DNA of 64,000 bases, taken from the NCBI GenBank assembly GCA_024741835.1, contig JAENRP010000017.1:4288-68287 (forward strand). Direction: 5' to 3'. Position numbers and translations under genes: made by a program. The DNA comes from Diplocarpon mali. Its lineage: Eukaryota; Ascomycota; Leotiomycetes; Helotiales; Drepanopezizaceae. This document shows, in pieces, positions 1 to 12,707 of the stretch. The notes beneath the pieces are model-generated. The model was given only the letters and a program-made list of their open reading frames with translations. It did not search any database and had not been told where the DNA came from. How positions within the stretch are numbered: position 1 is the stretch's first letter; each line of letters starts with the position of its first letter.

Positions 1-1373
1 AGTGATGTGATGGCACACGACACCAGAAAGCAGAACCTGGGGCGCGGCGTGTGAGCGCGAGCGGAGCGTCATGGATGGGATCTGGTTTTGCTGGCGTTTC
101 TCGGAATCCAAGCTCCACTTCCGAGGGCTTCTCCTCTGCGTAGCAAGCATATGGGTATTGCTCTGGGTGTGTGTGTGGCCTTGTTGGTTTTGCGAGACAA
201 GGTCACGAGGGCAGACATGTGAGCCGCAGGCGGGTGGCTGCGGAGTTACAGGGGGGGAGGGGGATGGAGGGGTAGGGTTAGGAGCTGAGGAGGTCTGGGT
301 GCTTGCACTTGGCTTGTACGATAGGACATGGCCGTCGATCGGCTCTCTATAGCACGACGCGGTGAGCTAGAGCGTGGGAGGTGTAGAATCTACACATAGA
401 GGTGGGGAAAAGACGGATAGCACAATGGATATTTACTCGGTGCATCCTGGAGCACTTGGGAACTCGCTGGTTCGTGACTGACTCTGCAGCGCTGGCGCAG
501 ACCTCCGCGGAGACATGGAGCGGGCGAAAGATGATGCGGCGATCTGGGCGGGCCATGGGGAGCTCCAGGCCCGTCCTCCGCGAGAAGAGGAGAAGGTGGA
601 GAAGAAGGAGGAGGAGGAGGAGGAGGAGGAGAAGCAGAAGAGAGGGTCCCCCCAGCGCGCCGACTCCCCCAGCCGGACTCTCGTCCAGGCTCGCGCGCCT
701 TTCGCCCAAGGCCGTCTTTGTCCTGATCTTCATCTTGGCGGGGAGCATGAGCCGCTCCGGCGAGACCGTTGCGCCTCTGCTCGCTGGGGGAGCGCGGGGG
801 CCGGGCCTGGAGGTAGGACCGGGTGGGAAAAACGGCAAGCAGGGTGGCCATATTCAGGAGAACATCCTTGATCCGTGTCCTACGCTCCAGCCCTTGTGCA
901 CAGCGGCCCGTGGAGAGGTGGACACCGGCCCTTCTCGTGAAGCCGTCACTGATCCGGCCGGGCTCCAGATGGGTTGAGGATCCTTGGCTTGCTCATCCGA
1001 CTACAAACACCGACCATGAAGGAGTGCTACTGATTTTCAGCTTCATCTTGAACTCTCTCGAGCATCCTGTGATAGGAGGACGGAGGTCTGAACATTGTTT
1101 CACGCCATAGCGCAAACATTCATAGGGCGGATGTTGCCACAAATCGCCAAGTGATCTCAAGACCCAGCTAAGCAAACCGTCCATCCTTAAGCTCATAAAC
1201 ATGAATACAAGATACCAATCATAAAGAAGCACAAGAAAACGAAGAAAGAGTACCCGCTGCGCAAAGAGAATTATAAATCATACAAGCTAGTCCCACCCGT
1301 CGTTCCTACCTGCAATCCATTTTAGACTCCATCCACCAGTTCTGGCCGCTCATCGCCGATAATCATCAGTATC
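1..1373. other. intergenic, no gene assigned
   Basis: No reading frame here has protein-like composition. A purine-rich microsatellite (GAGGAGG/GAAGAAG) at about 590-645 creates long but low-complexity open frames on both strands, poly-Arg or poly-Glu on one strand and poly-Pro/Leu on the other. These look like by-products of the repeat. The right end (about 1200-1373) probably holds the 3' untranslated region of the HDEL repeat protein gene, which ends at 1374 on the minus strand. Confidence 0.5.
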
Positions 1374-4300
1374 TCATAGCTCGTCGTGGGATGTAGCCGA
1401 GCTGATGACACTGCTCACGCTACTAGCAAAATCTTCGACGCCCTCACTAGCCTGGCGGATGGCGTCCGAAGCACCCTCTCCGGCCGAACTGGCAAATTCT
1501 GAAAGCTTGGCGCGAGCAGAGGCAACAGCGGCCATTAAACGGGATTGAGCGCTTTCGATGGCTCCCTTTTCTGGACCATAGATAGCTTCGCCAGCTTTTG
1601 CCGTGGCTGATGCATACGCCGCGGCAGCTGCGCTGGTTGCGCTTTCGTAGGTCCCAGTCTGGGTTCTATAGATGGCATCTAGGATCGCTTTCTGAGCCGA
1701 GGCGGCGGCATCAGAGATAGAGCTCTGCGCTGCTTCGACGTAGCCGGTGGTCGTGCCGTAAATCTTCTCGGATGCTACGCTCTGCGCGGAACTGTAGGCA
1801 GAGGCAATGCTTGACGTTGCCTCCTCATAAGCACCCTTTTGACTACCATAGAACTGAATGCTTGCAGCTTCGACAGCCTCACTTTATGGATGTCAGCTTT
1901 TTCTCTTGCAAAATCTGAAAATACAAGGTTTCCTAGCAGGTTCTTGGCTCTAAGGGTATGCTTTGAGAGCCAAGATCTTCTGTAGGGAGGCGGCGGGGGT
2001 AGACATACTTGACACGAATAGAAGCATTCTCCAGGATGGCTTCAAGAGTAGGAGGTGGTGTGAACACAGAGCCGATAACAGAACTAGCACTTTCATATGC
2101 TTCGCTTGCATACGATGAAGCGGATGAAGCGGCCTGTGCAGCTCCAGTGTAATATGCAGAGCTTAATCGATTATAGACGCTCTCTGTGAAGTCGGGCTCC
2201 TTACCAGAAACGAGCTCTCCGATAAGTGATTGGACAGCAGCATATTGAGAAATGGCCCCTTCAGTAGCTTGAGCGGCGTACTCCTTGACCTCTGAAAGTA
2301 GTCTTCTGGTGACGAAGTAAGGTGTTGGCGCTCCGTAAATCTGAGTGCTCGCCTTGGTGATAAGAGCTTCCCAGTTTTCACTCGCTTGTGATGCAACAGA
2401 CTCGGTCCAAGGTGTCTTGCTGCCGTACATCGCAGACGAGACTACAGAGGAGCCAAGATTCAGTTTATCGGAGACGACCGAATTCATCGAGGAGAAGGAC
2501 TTGGAGGCTTCATTTACAGCCGACGAGTATTGAGCCGAAGCGCCAGAAATAAGGTCGCCTGTTGGGATGGCAAGGGTGTCGCTCCCACTTTGCTTCCCGA
2601 TCTCGGAAATAGACGAAAGAAGCCGGTCGAAGTTAGAAGATGCAGCATTGGTGGCATCAGAATAGTGCACCAAGGCAGTCTCAAGTGCTGCTTGGAGTTT
2701 ATGAGTAGGCGTACCTACAATCTTTTGGCTGGCGCCGGAGTAAAGGCTTTCGTAAGCTGGAGTTTGTCGAGGCAACACGGCGGAGGAAGCCGAATCCATA
2801 AACTCAGAATATCGTGCATGAGCCATACCAAGACCAGCATAGTACTGATCTTGCATTTGTCCAAGAAGCTTTTGTTTATCTGGAGCTGGAGTTTTAATAG
2901 CAGCTACATAGCTCTTCCCGTTCGCATATTGGGCAGATGCCGCGTTTATACCTTCAGATAACTTTACGTGTGCAACCGATGAGATGGATGAAAGTATGGA
3001 TTGATAGGTAGGAGTGGGTGTGCCATAAAATGCTGTAGAGCCGGCTGAAAGAGAAGACTGCAACTCCGAGCTGGCCGCTGCCAGATTGTTTTTATAAGCA
3101 GCTTTGATAGAGCTGAGGATTTCTTCATGGGCCGGCTTCGGCTCTCCTGAAATCTGGGCGGAGATGAGACTTCGAGCAGCATCATATCGTTCATTGGCTC
3201 CAGAAACTGCAGCATTATAAGCAGCTGTAGCTCGGGCAGCGACCGAGTCAGTAATCGGTGCTGGCGTCCCGTATATGATGGCACTAGCACTGAACCAGCT
3301 TGTTAGATATCGAACACTGAGCTTTGAGGTAGTATGGAACTTACGCTGCAATGGCCTCGTCATAACGGCTGGCAACGACACTTGTAATGATCTCACCTGT
3401 ACCTTGCTCAGTACCATAAAGTGCGACGCTTGCGGCCGAAAGAGCACTGGCGTACTTTTCGGCGGCGACTTTGGTTATTGGGGTTCCGGGGGCGCTGGTG
3501 GGCTTGATCAAGGCCTCGCTAACAGCCTTGGTGATGTCGCCGAACCTGTCGCCAGCTTCACCAGCCAGGTTCTGAATTTTCTCGCTGAAGGTGGCGTCGT
3601 ACGAATGGTCGACAATATCATCGAATATGATTCTTCGAGCTTCCACGTGAGCCGCGTGGACTCCGCCCCAAGATTTCTTAGACGGAGTGCTGGCGGCAGA
3701 GGAGGCGCTCGTAAAGCTCTTTGACAGCAAACTGGCGACGGAAGAAGTGGCAGAGGTGAGCGAGCTCCCTTTCGATGCCCCTTTCGAAGCCTCGCAAATT
3801 TCAGAAGAAATTGAAGAGTTTACACGATCGGAAAGAATCGACGCGGAATCTGCAACGACAGAGGCTGCTGACTTGACGTGTTCGGAGGCCTGATCTATAA
3901 CACCTGGCTCTTTGCCAATGATGGAAGATGAAGCCTTAGCGGAGAGGCTGCTGGCACTCTTACTGGTAAGCGAGGAAACGCTCTTCATACTTCCCAGCGG
4001 CATACCGACAATGGCATTCGAGGCCTGGCCAATAACACTACTAGCCGAAGCCTTTGCAACGGATGCAATGCTCTCAGCGGTGCCTTGCTTCGAGCCAATG
4101 ATGGAGCTCGATAACTGGTCCGCAAGACTACTGGCACTTGCACTTCCAGCCGAAATCACACCTTCGACATTTCCTTGTGGAGTCCCAAAAATGCTTGCCG
4201 AAATCGATGAAGCCAAACTCTGGGCAGATGAGGCAGCTTCGGCAAGCGATGCGCTGCCAATAGAAGTTACCGATTCAATGGTACCCTGAATTGAAGGAGC

Positions 4301-6117
4301 CACAGCCTCGCTTAGCCCGCTAGCTTTCTCAGCAATATTTTGAATGACGGCCTGGACTGGGGCAGGCATATGTTTCGTGTCCCAGTCGTCGCTTACGTCC
4401 GAGGCGGAGATCTTCCAGCGTCCAGTCTCTTTGAGGCGAGCCAGTTCCGTTGCTGCAAACTCGGCAATTTCCATTGCTTTATCTGTGGTTTCTTCCGAGG
4501 CGGTCCGAGCCTTCTTGAGACCCGAATGATCAGTTGCGACTTTCTCAACATCGTACCGCCACTTATCGAATTTGTTCTTCAACTGATGATATTTGCTCCA
4601 GTCCTTGTGCGTGATACCATCAGTCCAGGCCCAACGCATGCCTATTTCTTGCAAACCAAGATCTCTGATGTGATCAAGAATCTCCAGCGTGTCCTGTGCC
4701 GCTAGGCTCACAAGCTCATTAGTTTCCTGGTCGTATTTACGTCTCCAACTTCTGACAGCTTGGGCTTTTTCTTTGATTGCAACGCCAGCTGTGCGAACGG
4801 CCTTATTGAGATCCTCCTCGGACTCATCTGGACTCTTCGAGCTGCTGACAATCGATATGATGCTATCTTTGAGAGATCCAAGGCTAGATCTTACGGTCTC
4901 TTCCAATTGAACGATAAGTGCCTGACCAACTCCTCCTGCTTGGCTCTCCACCATACGGTTGGTGATTTCGGTAATTCTTTCCTCAAGGTCTTGGGAACCT
5001 TCGCCAGCGGCTTTGGCAAACTTTTCCTGCCATTCTTTGAGATCATGGCCAACAACCTTTTGTGCTTTATCGCGTACATCCTTCTCGGATTCCGGTGAAG
5101 CAACAGGAGCTCCTGATGACTCGACGGTAGTCGAAACGGAACTAGTTTCTGACCTTGGAGTTGCGTACACGGACGAGACCGAGGATGTGACAGACAATAG
5201 AGTCTGAGAGGCAAAGAAAGTGGAAGAAGAGTAGTCAATATTCTCGACGGCTGCCTTGATCTTTTTTGCATCACGATATCTTCCCAGTCGCTCGCCGATT
5301 CTGAACAGTTGCGGCTCAACATTCTCTCCGTACAGGATTCGGATCTGTGGCCAGACTTTACGGTCCAGGAAAACAGCTCCAGCGGTCCAAACCCATTTTG
5401 AATAAGGCAATACGGTTTCGAAAGCAAAGTTTGTGGCTAGACCGTAGCCCTGCACTGCGTAGGGCTTTACGGTTGTGTAGCTTGGCAGGATGTATTCGTA
5501 ATACGTTTGCAATGCCTTGGTCCTTGCAATCTCGTAGTACGGGCTCGTGGCTGCGATTGCAGTGCCCACATATGGACCCAGAGTCTCGTCATACTTTGAC
5601 TTGATAACAGATTGATACTTTTGAACTTGGGGCTGTACGTTCTTCTCCCATTGAGCTAGGCTAAAAGCTTGTGCTTGTAATGCGCGGGGCGCACCGTACT
5701 TTTGAGCCAGAGCAGTTGCAGGGGAGATCACTCTCGTATCCAGGGTCTCGTAGTATGGTCGAGCAGCGTCAACATATGGTGCCGCATAGGCGTTGTAGTA
5801 TGGTTCGATATGAGGAGCCACGACAGAGCGCACTTGGAAATATGGCTTGCATATCTTGGGTGATGATTCGGTGAGGAGGTCGACCGTTGAAGGGCATCGT
5901 AGCAGTATTGTGATGATCGAGTACCAAGTCAGAATTCTGCAAAGGGTTAGAAGAATGAAGGACAATCATTGCACACGTGTATCTCATACCTGGAAATCGT
6001 GCTGAAGAGTCCAAATCTTTTCTTGGAAGGGACTGGCTTTGATCTGGGGGGCTTGCCGCGGCGATTCATTCCCTTCTGACCTGGCTCAACTGGCCGTCCA
6101 TTGCTTTCCACCGCCAT
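1374..6117 (-). CDS. large Ala/Ser-rich tandem-repeat protein with N-terminal hydrophobic anchor and C-terminal HDEL
   Basis: Four exons: 6117-5990, 5936-3345, 3289-2009 and 1881-1374, giving 1502 residues in one continuous frame. The N-terminus is basic (about 42 residues) followed by a hydrophobic stretch (ILTWYSIITILL), like a signal anchor or long signal peptide. A Tyr/Pro-rich region (roughly residues 70-250) follows, then a charged helical part to about 560. From there to the end there are about twenty imperfect units of 35-40 residues, each marked by a turn such as YGTPTP, YGTEQG or IGSKQG between Ala/Ser-rich helices. The last four residues are HDEL, the fungal ER-retrieval signal. 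From memory, similar proteins are often labelled 'transcription factor hoxa13' in fungal databases; I see no homeodomain. The last intron (1882-2008) uses an AAG acceptor preceded by CTGAC. An ER-lumen scaffold or stress protein is inference; the biochemical function is unknown. Confidence 0.8.
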
Positions 6118-7244
6118 CTTCTACAACAGCATGCAGTACGCAGATAACAGTGCCAGCTTTCGATTTATATGCGATTCAAAATTGCCGAAGGAACCAGAGT
6201 TGACCTCAAGGTGAGCTCAGCCGACGTAGCTCTAGCCCAATGTGAGGCACGAACTTCTGTGTTTTCCCGTACTTAGACAACGCTGTACTGCTGGCTTTGT
6301 TGATATCACTTGAGGCAGTATCACTGTTTCAAAGGAATTAAGTATTATGACCCCAGACGCAGGACTGGCGGAGTCGTTGATATCACGAGCTTGCCAGAGC
6401 TGAGGACAAGCAGGCTAGCACAAACGGGAATATTGTCAGTCCCAACGTCATTGTCTTGGCAGCACTATAGAAATAATCATACCCAAGTTTAACGGTCGCA
6501 CCTGGATAAATAAGAGATCACTGCAGCTTACGACTTCATGAAATAATAGATACAAAGAGCATGAGTTAGATGTTGATTATCCAGTGAAATATTTCATTCC
6601 TGTCTATGTCTTAGTCCGTGAGTTGCCAAACTCGAATGCCGATTTCATTCTCAACCTTGATTTATACCCCGGGACCCATCTGACAACTGAAGGCCTCTCA
6701 AGCACCAATCCTGATGTTTGCAGATATTAGAATCGATCAAGTGGCATAGAAAAGTGTGGAAGGGCCAGTTTAGAACAAATATTGCTAAAACAGCTACGAA
6801 GAGAGAACGTAACCATGTTTGCACAGGATAGTACACAGGGGTGGTATGTAGGTATCTAAGAACGTTTATCATGTGCTGGACGCTACGGATCGGAAAAATA
6901 TTTACCCCAGAAGGCAGTTGTGTGGCGACAGGCGTTCCTACATGCACCAAACACCATCCCACCCAAACATCCGCCCACGACGAAGATCAGGTAGATACTT
7001 GGTCTGTCCTCTTCGCAGGACGAGTACTTTAACCTTGCGTAGGTAGGCTGGAAAATTCTTCGAGTTACTCAGCATTGCAAATCGGCGTCGAGAACTCCTG
7101 TACTGCGGCAAGGCTGACATACCCGCTACCACCCTTGGATGGGTTTTGACGGCGATGAACGCAAGGCTCTGCCTATACATCTCTCTTTCAGTATCCTTCT
7201 TGGCTCTTCTCTGGACCTAAGCAAAATCCTGGTACTTCACTATC
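6118..7244. other. divergent intergenic region between the HDEL protein gene and DOA10
   Basis: This spacer of about 1.1 kb separates two divergently transcribed genes and must hold both promoters and 5' leaders. It is more AT-rich than the flanking exons. I see no coding frame, tRNA or clear tandem repeat in it. Confidence 0.5.
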
Positions 7245-10200
7245 ATGGCCGACCTCGCCGCACCCCCTGACGTTATGAATGACCCCCAATTCGCAACCAA
7301 CATTGGCGGCAGTGAGGATGGAACCGTGGACGCAGATACTTGCAGGATATGTCGATCAGAGGGTACGGAGATGGAACCCCTGTTTCACCCTTGCAAATGC
7401 AGCGGGAGCATCAAGTACGTCCATCAGGACTGTTTGATGGAGTGGTTGTCACATTCGCAGAAGAAGCACTGCGAGCTTTGCAAAACCGCTTTCCGATTTA
7501 CGAAACTCTACTCTCCGAACATGCCTAAAACCTTGCCTTTCCCAGTACTTATTCGCCATATCATCATCCATTCGCTCCAAAATATCGCAACATGGATAAG
7601 ATTCTGCCTGGTTATAACCGTTTGGCTGGGCTGTCTACCATACACCATCAGACAAGTTTGGCGATTGCTATTTTGGCTTAGCGATGGGAACTGGCCACCA
7701 AGTTATCAACTGAATGCCCCAGCCAGCAATAGCACTACATTGTCAATACGAGCACTGGAGATGGCTCGGGAATTGCAGAAACTTGCAAATTTGGTTGGAA
7801 ATGGGACGTCCCCAGTCACTCCCTTGCAAGATAACCAGACTACCTCCGCCAATTTGGGCAGCTTAGCGGACAAGCTTCTAGGGCTCTTAATGCCTATGTC
7901 CCAAACGTTAAATATCAGTGCTACTGACCCTCTTGCCGCGGGATTTCTGAAGTCGTTATATTTCGGTTTTGGGACGCAAGGCATATCCGTATCAGAAGGT
8001 GCTGGTGCAAACACAAGCATAGAGCAGTACTCTACAAACCAATCACTGGTGGCTCCAATCCCTTCGCTATTGAGTGACGTTAGGTTTCTGAGAAATCTGA
8101 CCAAACACCCTTACATCAATCAACTCGTCATTTCGACGGCAGAAGGCTATGTCATTACCATCCTTGTTGTGGTTTGTTTCATTCTTGTCTTTTTGATCCG
8201 GGAGTGGGTTGTCCAGCAGCAACCTGGTATCAACATGGGAGCAGGTTTCAACGCTGAGTTTGCACTTCCTGATAGAGGACGAGACCAACAGCCAATACAT
8301 GAGCCAGGTCCAGATATTGGTTTTGATGAGGATGACGAGAATGCCATCATGCAGGATCGCATGCATGAGATCGCACGGCGCCCGATGGTCCGAGCACATC
8401 GCAGAAATAACCATTTGGATAATGTTGCTGAGCAACCTCGCAACGCTGCTGATGTCATGGAGAACCTGGGAAACATCGCAGAAAGTTCAGCTTCGCAGCA
8501 TCGACCTGCCCCTCTTCGTGATGCACTCAGCCCTGCAGCAGAAATTCAGAGAGTTATTACTGAAGAGCCGAGAATGACCGAAGAATTTCTTGCGATTTGG
8601 AGAAGAGCAGATAATAATCCGGTTGAAGTACTGCGTATTATTGAGCGAGAAAATAAAGGCGACCAAATGCGTTATTGGGTCAATGCCATGAAGCTTCTCA
8701 CAAATCCAGATGACCAAGAATCTGATCTTGGAGCATCTCTTGTACCTGTGCCTCCGCCTGCCGCGACTACCGGAGCTGTGGCATTTGTCGAGCAGGCTTT
8801 TCCTGCATCCGACCACACTGTCACCGAGAATAAAAACATGAGGCGAAACGGAGTACAGGGCAGTGTTAGGAGCGGGGCTAGCTCTGAAGATTGGGAGGAC
8901 ATTGAACTACTAAACTCGCATGGCCACGAGCACTCAGAACTCACAGAAAACTATAGCATCGACAAGGGTAAAGGAAAAGCGATCGATGAGGAGATCACAG
9001 AACTCAAGCTCAACAAAGTCTTCCAAGAGAAATCCGGAGAGGGTTCTTCCAAATTGAAAGCGCGGTTTGGACCAATCTCTGGTTTGGACAAGAACGTAAT
9101 GCTGGAACTTGGATCTCCTTGGACCGACGCAGGACACGGCACTGATTTCAATTCATCCAGGCCAAGAGCAGCATCTGATGGGCCTCGACTCCGAGATACA
9201 ATATCGCCGCTTGCTAATGGCAGTTGGACCTTCTCGAATCTACCCACCAAAGAAGAGTCAACTTCGGATACCACTCCAGCTGTTAAATGGAGCAGAGAAA
9301 GCCGAGCGACTGATAAGGGAGAGCTGTTAGCGAGCTCCGATCAGACTATCGCAGGTCCAATTGATGCCGTTTTTGGCGCGTCAGACCAGGGTACACAAGC
9401 TTGGAAGGCTGCACAGGACCTTCGTGTCCAACATGCCATCGAGAAGGCTAGAGAAGCACATAAAACTACCGCGCAGCGTCTCACCCAAGCCCCTGCCTTC
9501 GATACTCTAAAGAGTACTTCCGAGGATGAGGGGCCTATTCATATTGTTGGGCAAGATGGCGTTACTCGTACCTATGAAAATTGGGATCAGGTCTTTGAGG
9601 CAAACCCTGTCGAAGAATCAGATTCTGAAATCGAGTTAGCCACCGCAGAGGAAAATCAGTTCCAGGCAGAAACCCTGCTACGTCAAGCACGTAGACCTAT
9701 GATTGCGCAACCCGCGCAACCTCGCGGCTTTTTCGCAAATGTGGCAGAGTTCTTCTGGGGGGGCGTTGGGGAGGATAGAGCACAGGAGGAATGGGGTGCT
9801 AATGACGAGCACCTTGTGCACGACTTGGCAGCAGAGGCGCCTTTTGTTCCCGTTGCCCACCGCGATGGCTTTGAGCAGGATGACGGGTTTGACCAACCAG
9901 ACCCAGACGTCGTCGAGGCAGCTATCGCTGCAGGTTTGGATCCCAATGATCCAGATGCGATAGACGACGCGGAAGATTTCGAAGGCATTATGGAACTTGT
10001 TGGTATGCGAGGTCCGATCATCAGCCTTTTACAAAACGCATTGTTCAGCGCCCTACTTGTGTCATTGACCGTCGCGGCTGGTATCTGGATGCCGTATAAC
10101 ATCGGCAGAGTCTCGCTTCTGGTCGCTGCGAATCCTGGACCGGCTTTCAAACTTCCCCTGAGATACATCTTCGGATTTGCGGCGCTGATGCAAGATCTAG

Positions 10201-12707
10201 CCTTATCACTGATCGGTTTGGTGTCATATATCGTTTTCTGGGTCTCTTCTATGCCCTTCAAGCTTTTGTCACACGCCACTAGCAAGTCGATAGTGGCCAA
10301 GGGACTTGGAATAGGATCGACAGCTCTAAAAATTTCTCAAGATGCCGCTAATCGTATCTTGAGTGGCACAACGACTAGCCTTGCTGATATGCTAGAGTCG
10401 GATATTGTGCCGTTCTCTGCTGCCTCTCATGAGTCTTTGATTTCGCTCAGAGCCTTGGTCCTTGATACTTCGGCCAGTATTGGTAACGCGACACTCTTCA
10501 TTTTTACAGGCGATTACAATGTCACCTTGAATGGCACGTTGGAAATTCTCCAAAATATAGCTAAATGCAGTTGGGAATGGATTTCCGCATTGCCAGAGGT
10601 TCTTTCAAGACCAGATTCCTGGGTGATCAGCCTCAATATTGGGAAGCGAGCTACGCCTTTGGACATCGATCTTAGTGTCTGGGATGGCACTGACCGGTTT
10701 TGGGCAATCTTCGCAGGCTATACTGCTCTCTGCTTATTTGGGGCGCTGTACGTCAAGAAAGGCTCTCCTTTTTCATCCGGACAAGTTGGACGGGAATGGG
10801 AAGCCACCATTATCGACCTCCTCAATCAAGCCGGTGGTGTTATGAAAGTCATTTTGATCATCAGCATTGAGATGCTTGTTTTTCCTCTCTACTGCGGGCT
10901 GCTTCTTGATGCTGCTCTCCTCCCTCTGTTCGAAGATACCACAATTTTGTCGCGTATTCTTTTCACACTCAAATCCCCTCTCACCTCCATTTTTGTACAT
11001 TGGTTCGTTGGGACTTGCTACATGTTCCACTTCGCTCTGTTCGTCTCGATGTGTCGAAAAATTATGCGGAAAGGGGTACTTTGTGAGTTGCATTTATTCT
11101 CGATTATTTGACGCTTACTGAAATCTATAGACTTCATCCGTGATCCTGATGATCCCACATTCCATCCAGTTCGAGACGTATTGGAGCGAAATGTAGCAAC
11201 TCAACTTCGAAAAATCCTATTTAGCGCCCTTGTTTATGGCGGACTGGTCGTCATCTGCTTAGGCGGCGTCGTATGGGGGTTGGCATATGCGTTCAAAGGT
11301 GTTCTTCCCATTCACTGGTCATCAAATGAACCAGTTCTGGAATTTCCAATTGATCTTCTTTTCTATAACTTCATAATGCCTCTGGCAGTTAAGTTCTTCA
11401 AGCCTTCGGATGGATTACATGCCATGTACAGCTGGTGGTTTCGCCGGTGCGCACGAATGCTTCGACTGACCTGGTTCATGTTTGACGAAAGGAGACAGGA
11501 CGAGGAGGGCTACAGAGTCCGCAAAACTTGGACAGACTTTCTACGGGGCGCCAGTACCGACTCCCTGGAAAGGATCAAGAGTGAGGATGTGAAACGTCCA
11601 TTTACCGAGAATCCCGAATTGACGGCTTACTTCTGCTTGGATGGAAGATACGTTCGAGCCCCAGCATCAGATCAAGTTAGGATACCCAAAGGCGCCTCTA
11701 CGTTCCTTGAGGTCGACGGGGCGAATCATCGGCTCGATGGCAAGAAAGATCTACCGAATGGGACCAACAGCTCTGGGTCTGACCTCTATAAGCAGGTCTA
11801 CATCCCCCCCTGGTTTCGCACACGAATTTTCCTCTTTGTTGTCTCCATTTGGATTTTTGCAGCTCTTACTGGGGTATCCATCACCATTGTCCCCCTCGTC
11901 TTCGGTCGTCAAGTTTTCGCCAAGATCATTCCGGCTCATGTTCGCAAAAACGACGTCTATGCTTTCTCGATTGGCATCTACATCCTCGGCTCTGCCCTGT
12001 ACGCGATTTTGCACGCCGGAAGTTTCATCTCGTACATCTGGCATTCCCTAGCGGTTGATGCCGATACTCCTCATAACGTCCTGCGCCGCGTCCAGGCCAT
12101 CGCTTCTCGGGTTGGACGTGTGGTCTGGACCTTCACGGCATTCCTCTTCCTTCTTCCCACACTCTTCTCACTCACAATCGAATTCTATCTGATTGTACCA
12201 CTCCACACCTACTTTGCAATCGGAGAGCCCCACATCATGCATTTGGTGCAAAGCTGGACATTAGGCCTGCTTTACGTGAAGCTAACCACGCGCGTGATTC
12301 TCTGGCACGAGGACTCTCGCCCTGCGCAGTCCCTCCGCGCAATCACTCGCAACGGCTACTTCGATCCCGACGCGCGCCTGGCAACCCGTAGCTTCATCCT
12401 ACCAGTAACCTTGCTGCTCGGTTTCGCCCTCTGGTACCCCTGGTGTTTCGCCAAATTCGCGACTCTGACTGTGCTAAAAGACACGCCTGAGACGCATATT
12501 GTGGCGTACCGATACGCGTACCCAATGTGTCTCTGTCTCTGTGCCATCGGCTATGCGCTGTTTATCCTGCTTGGCTGGATGAAGGACTGGCGGATGAAGA
12601 TTAGAGATGAGGTTTACCTGATTGGTGAAAGGCTGCATAATTTTGGCGAAAGAAAATCTGGGTCGGGGAATATGGGCGTGCCAAATGTGAGAAGGATTGA
12701 GACTTGA
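7245..12707 (+). CDS. DOA10: DOA10/SSM4-type ERAD E3 ubiquitin ligase (RING-CH, MARCH6 family)
   Basis: Two exons, 7245-11082 and 11131-12707, encode 1804 residues. The 48-nt intron joins as ...KGVL|YFIRDPDDP..., a segment highly conserved in this family. Residues about 30-82 form a C4HC3 RING-CH (variant RING) finger: CRICRSEG, HPCKCSGS, YVHQDC and CELCK are all present. The rest alternates acidic, disordered cytosolic stretches with many hydrophobic segments (about residues 105-135, 300-322, 930-1010, 1150-1290 and the whole second exon), as expected for a polytopic ER and inner nuclear membrane ligase. In yeast the protein works with Ubc6 and Ubc7 to ubiquitinate cytosolic, nuclear and membrane substrates for proteasomal degradation. 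The ATG at 7245 lies just upstream of the RING finger, as in orthologues. Length and domain order leave little doubt about the family. Confidence 0.95.

Noticed and set aside
347..977. Open frames of 150-190 codons on both strands around a GAGGAGG repeat
   Set aside because: Composition is dictated by the trinucleotide repeat (poly-Arg, poly-Glu, poly-Pro/Leu); no domain-like sequence and no matching splice signals.
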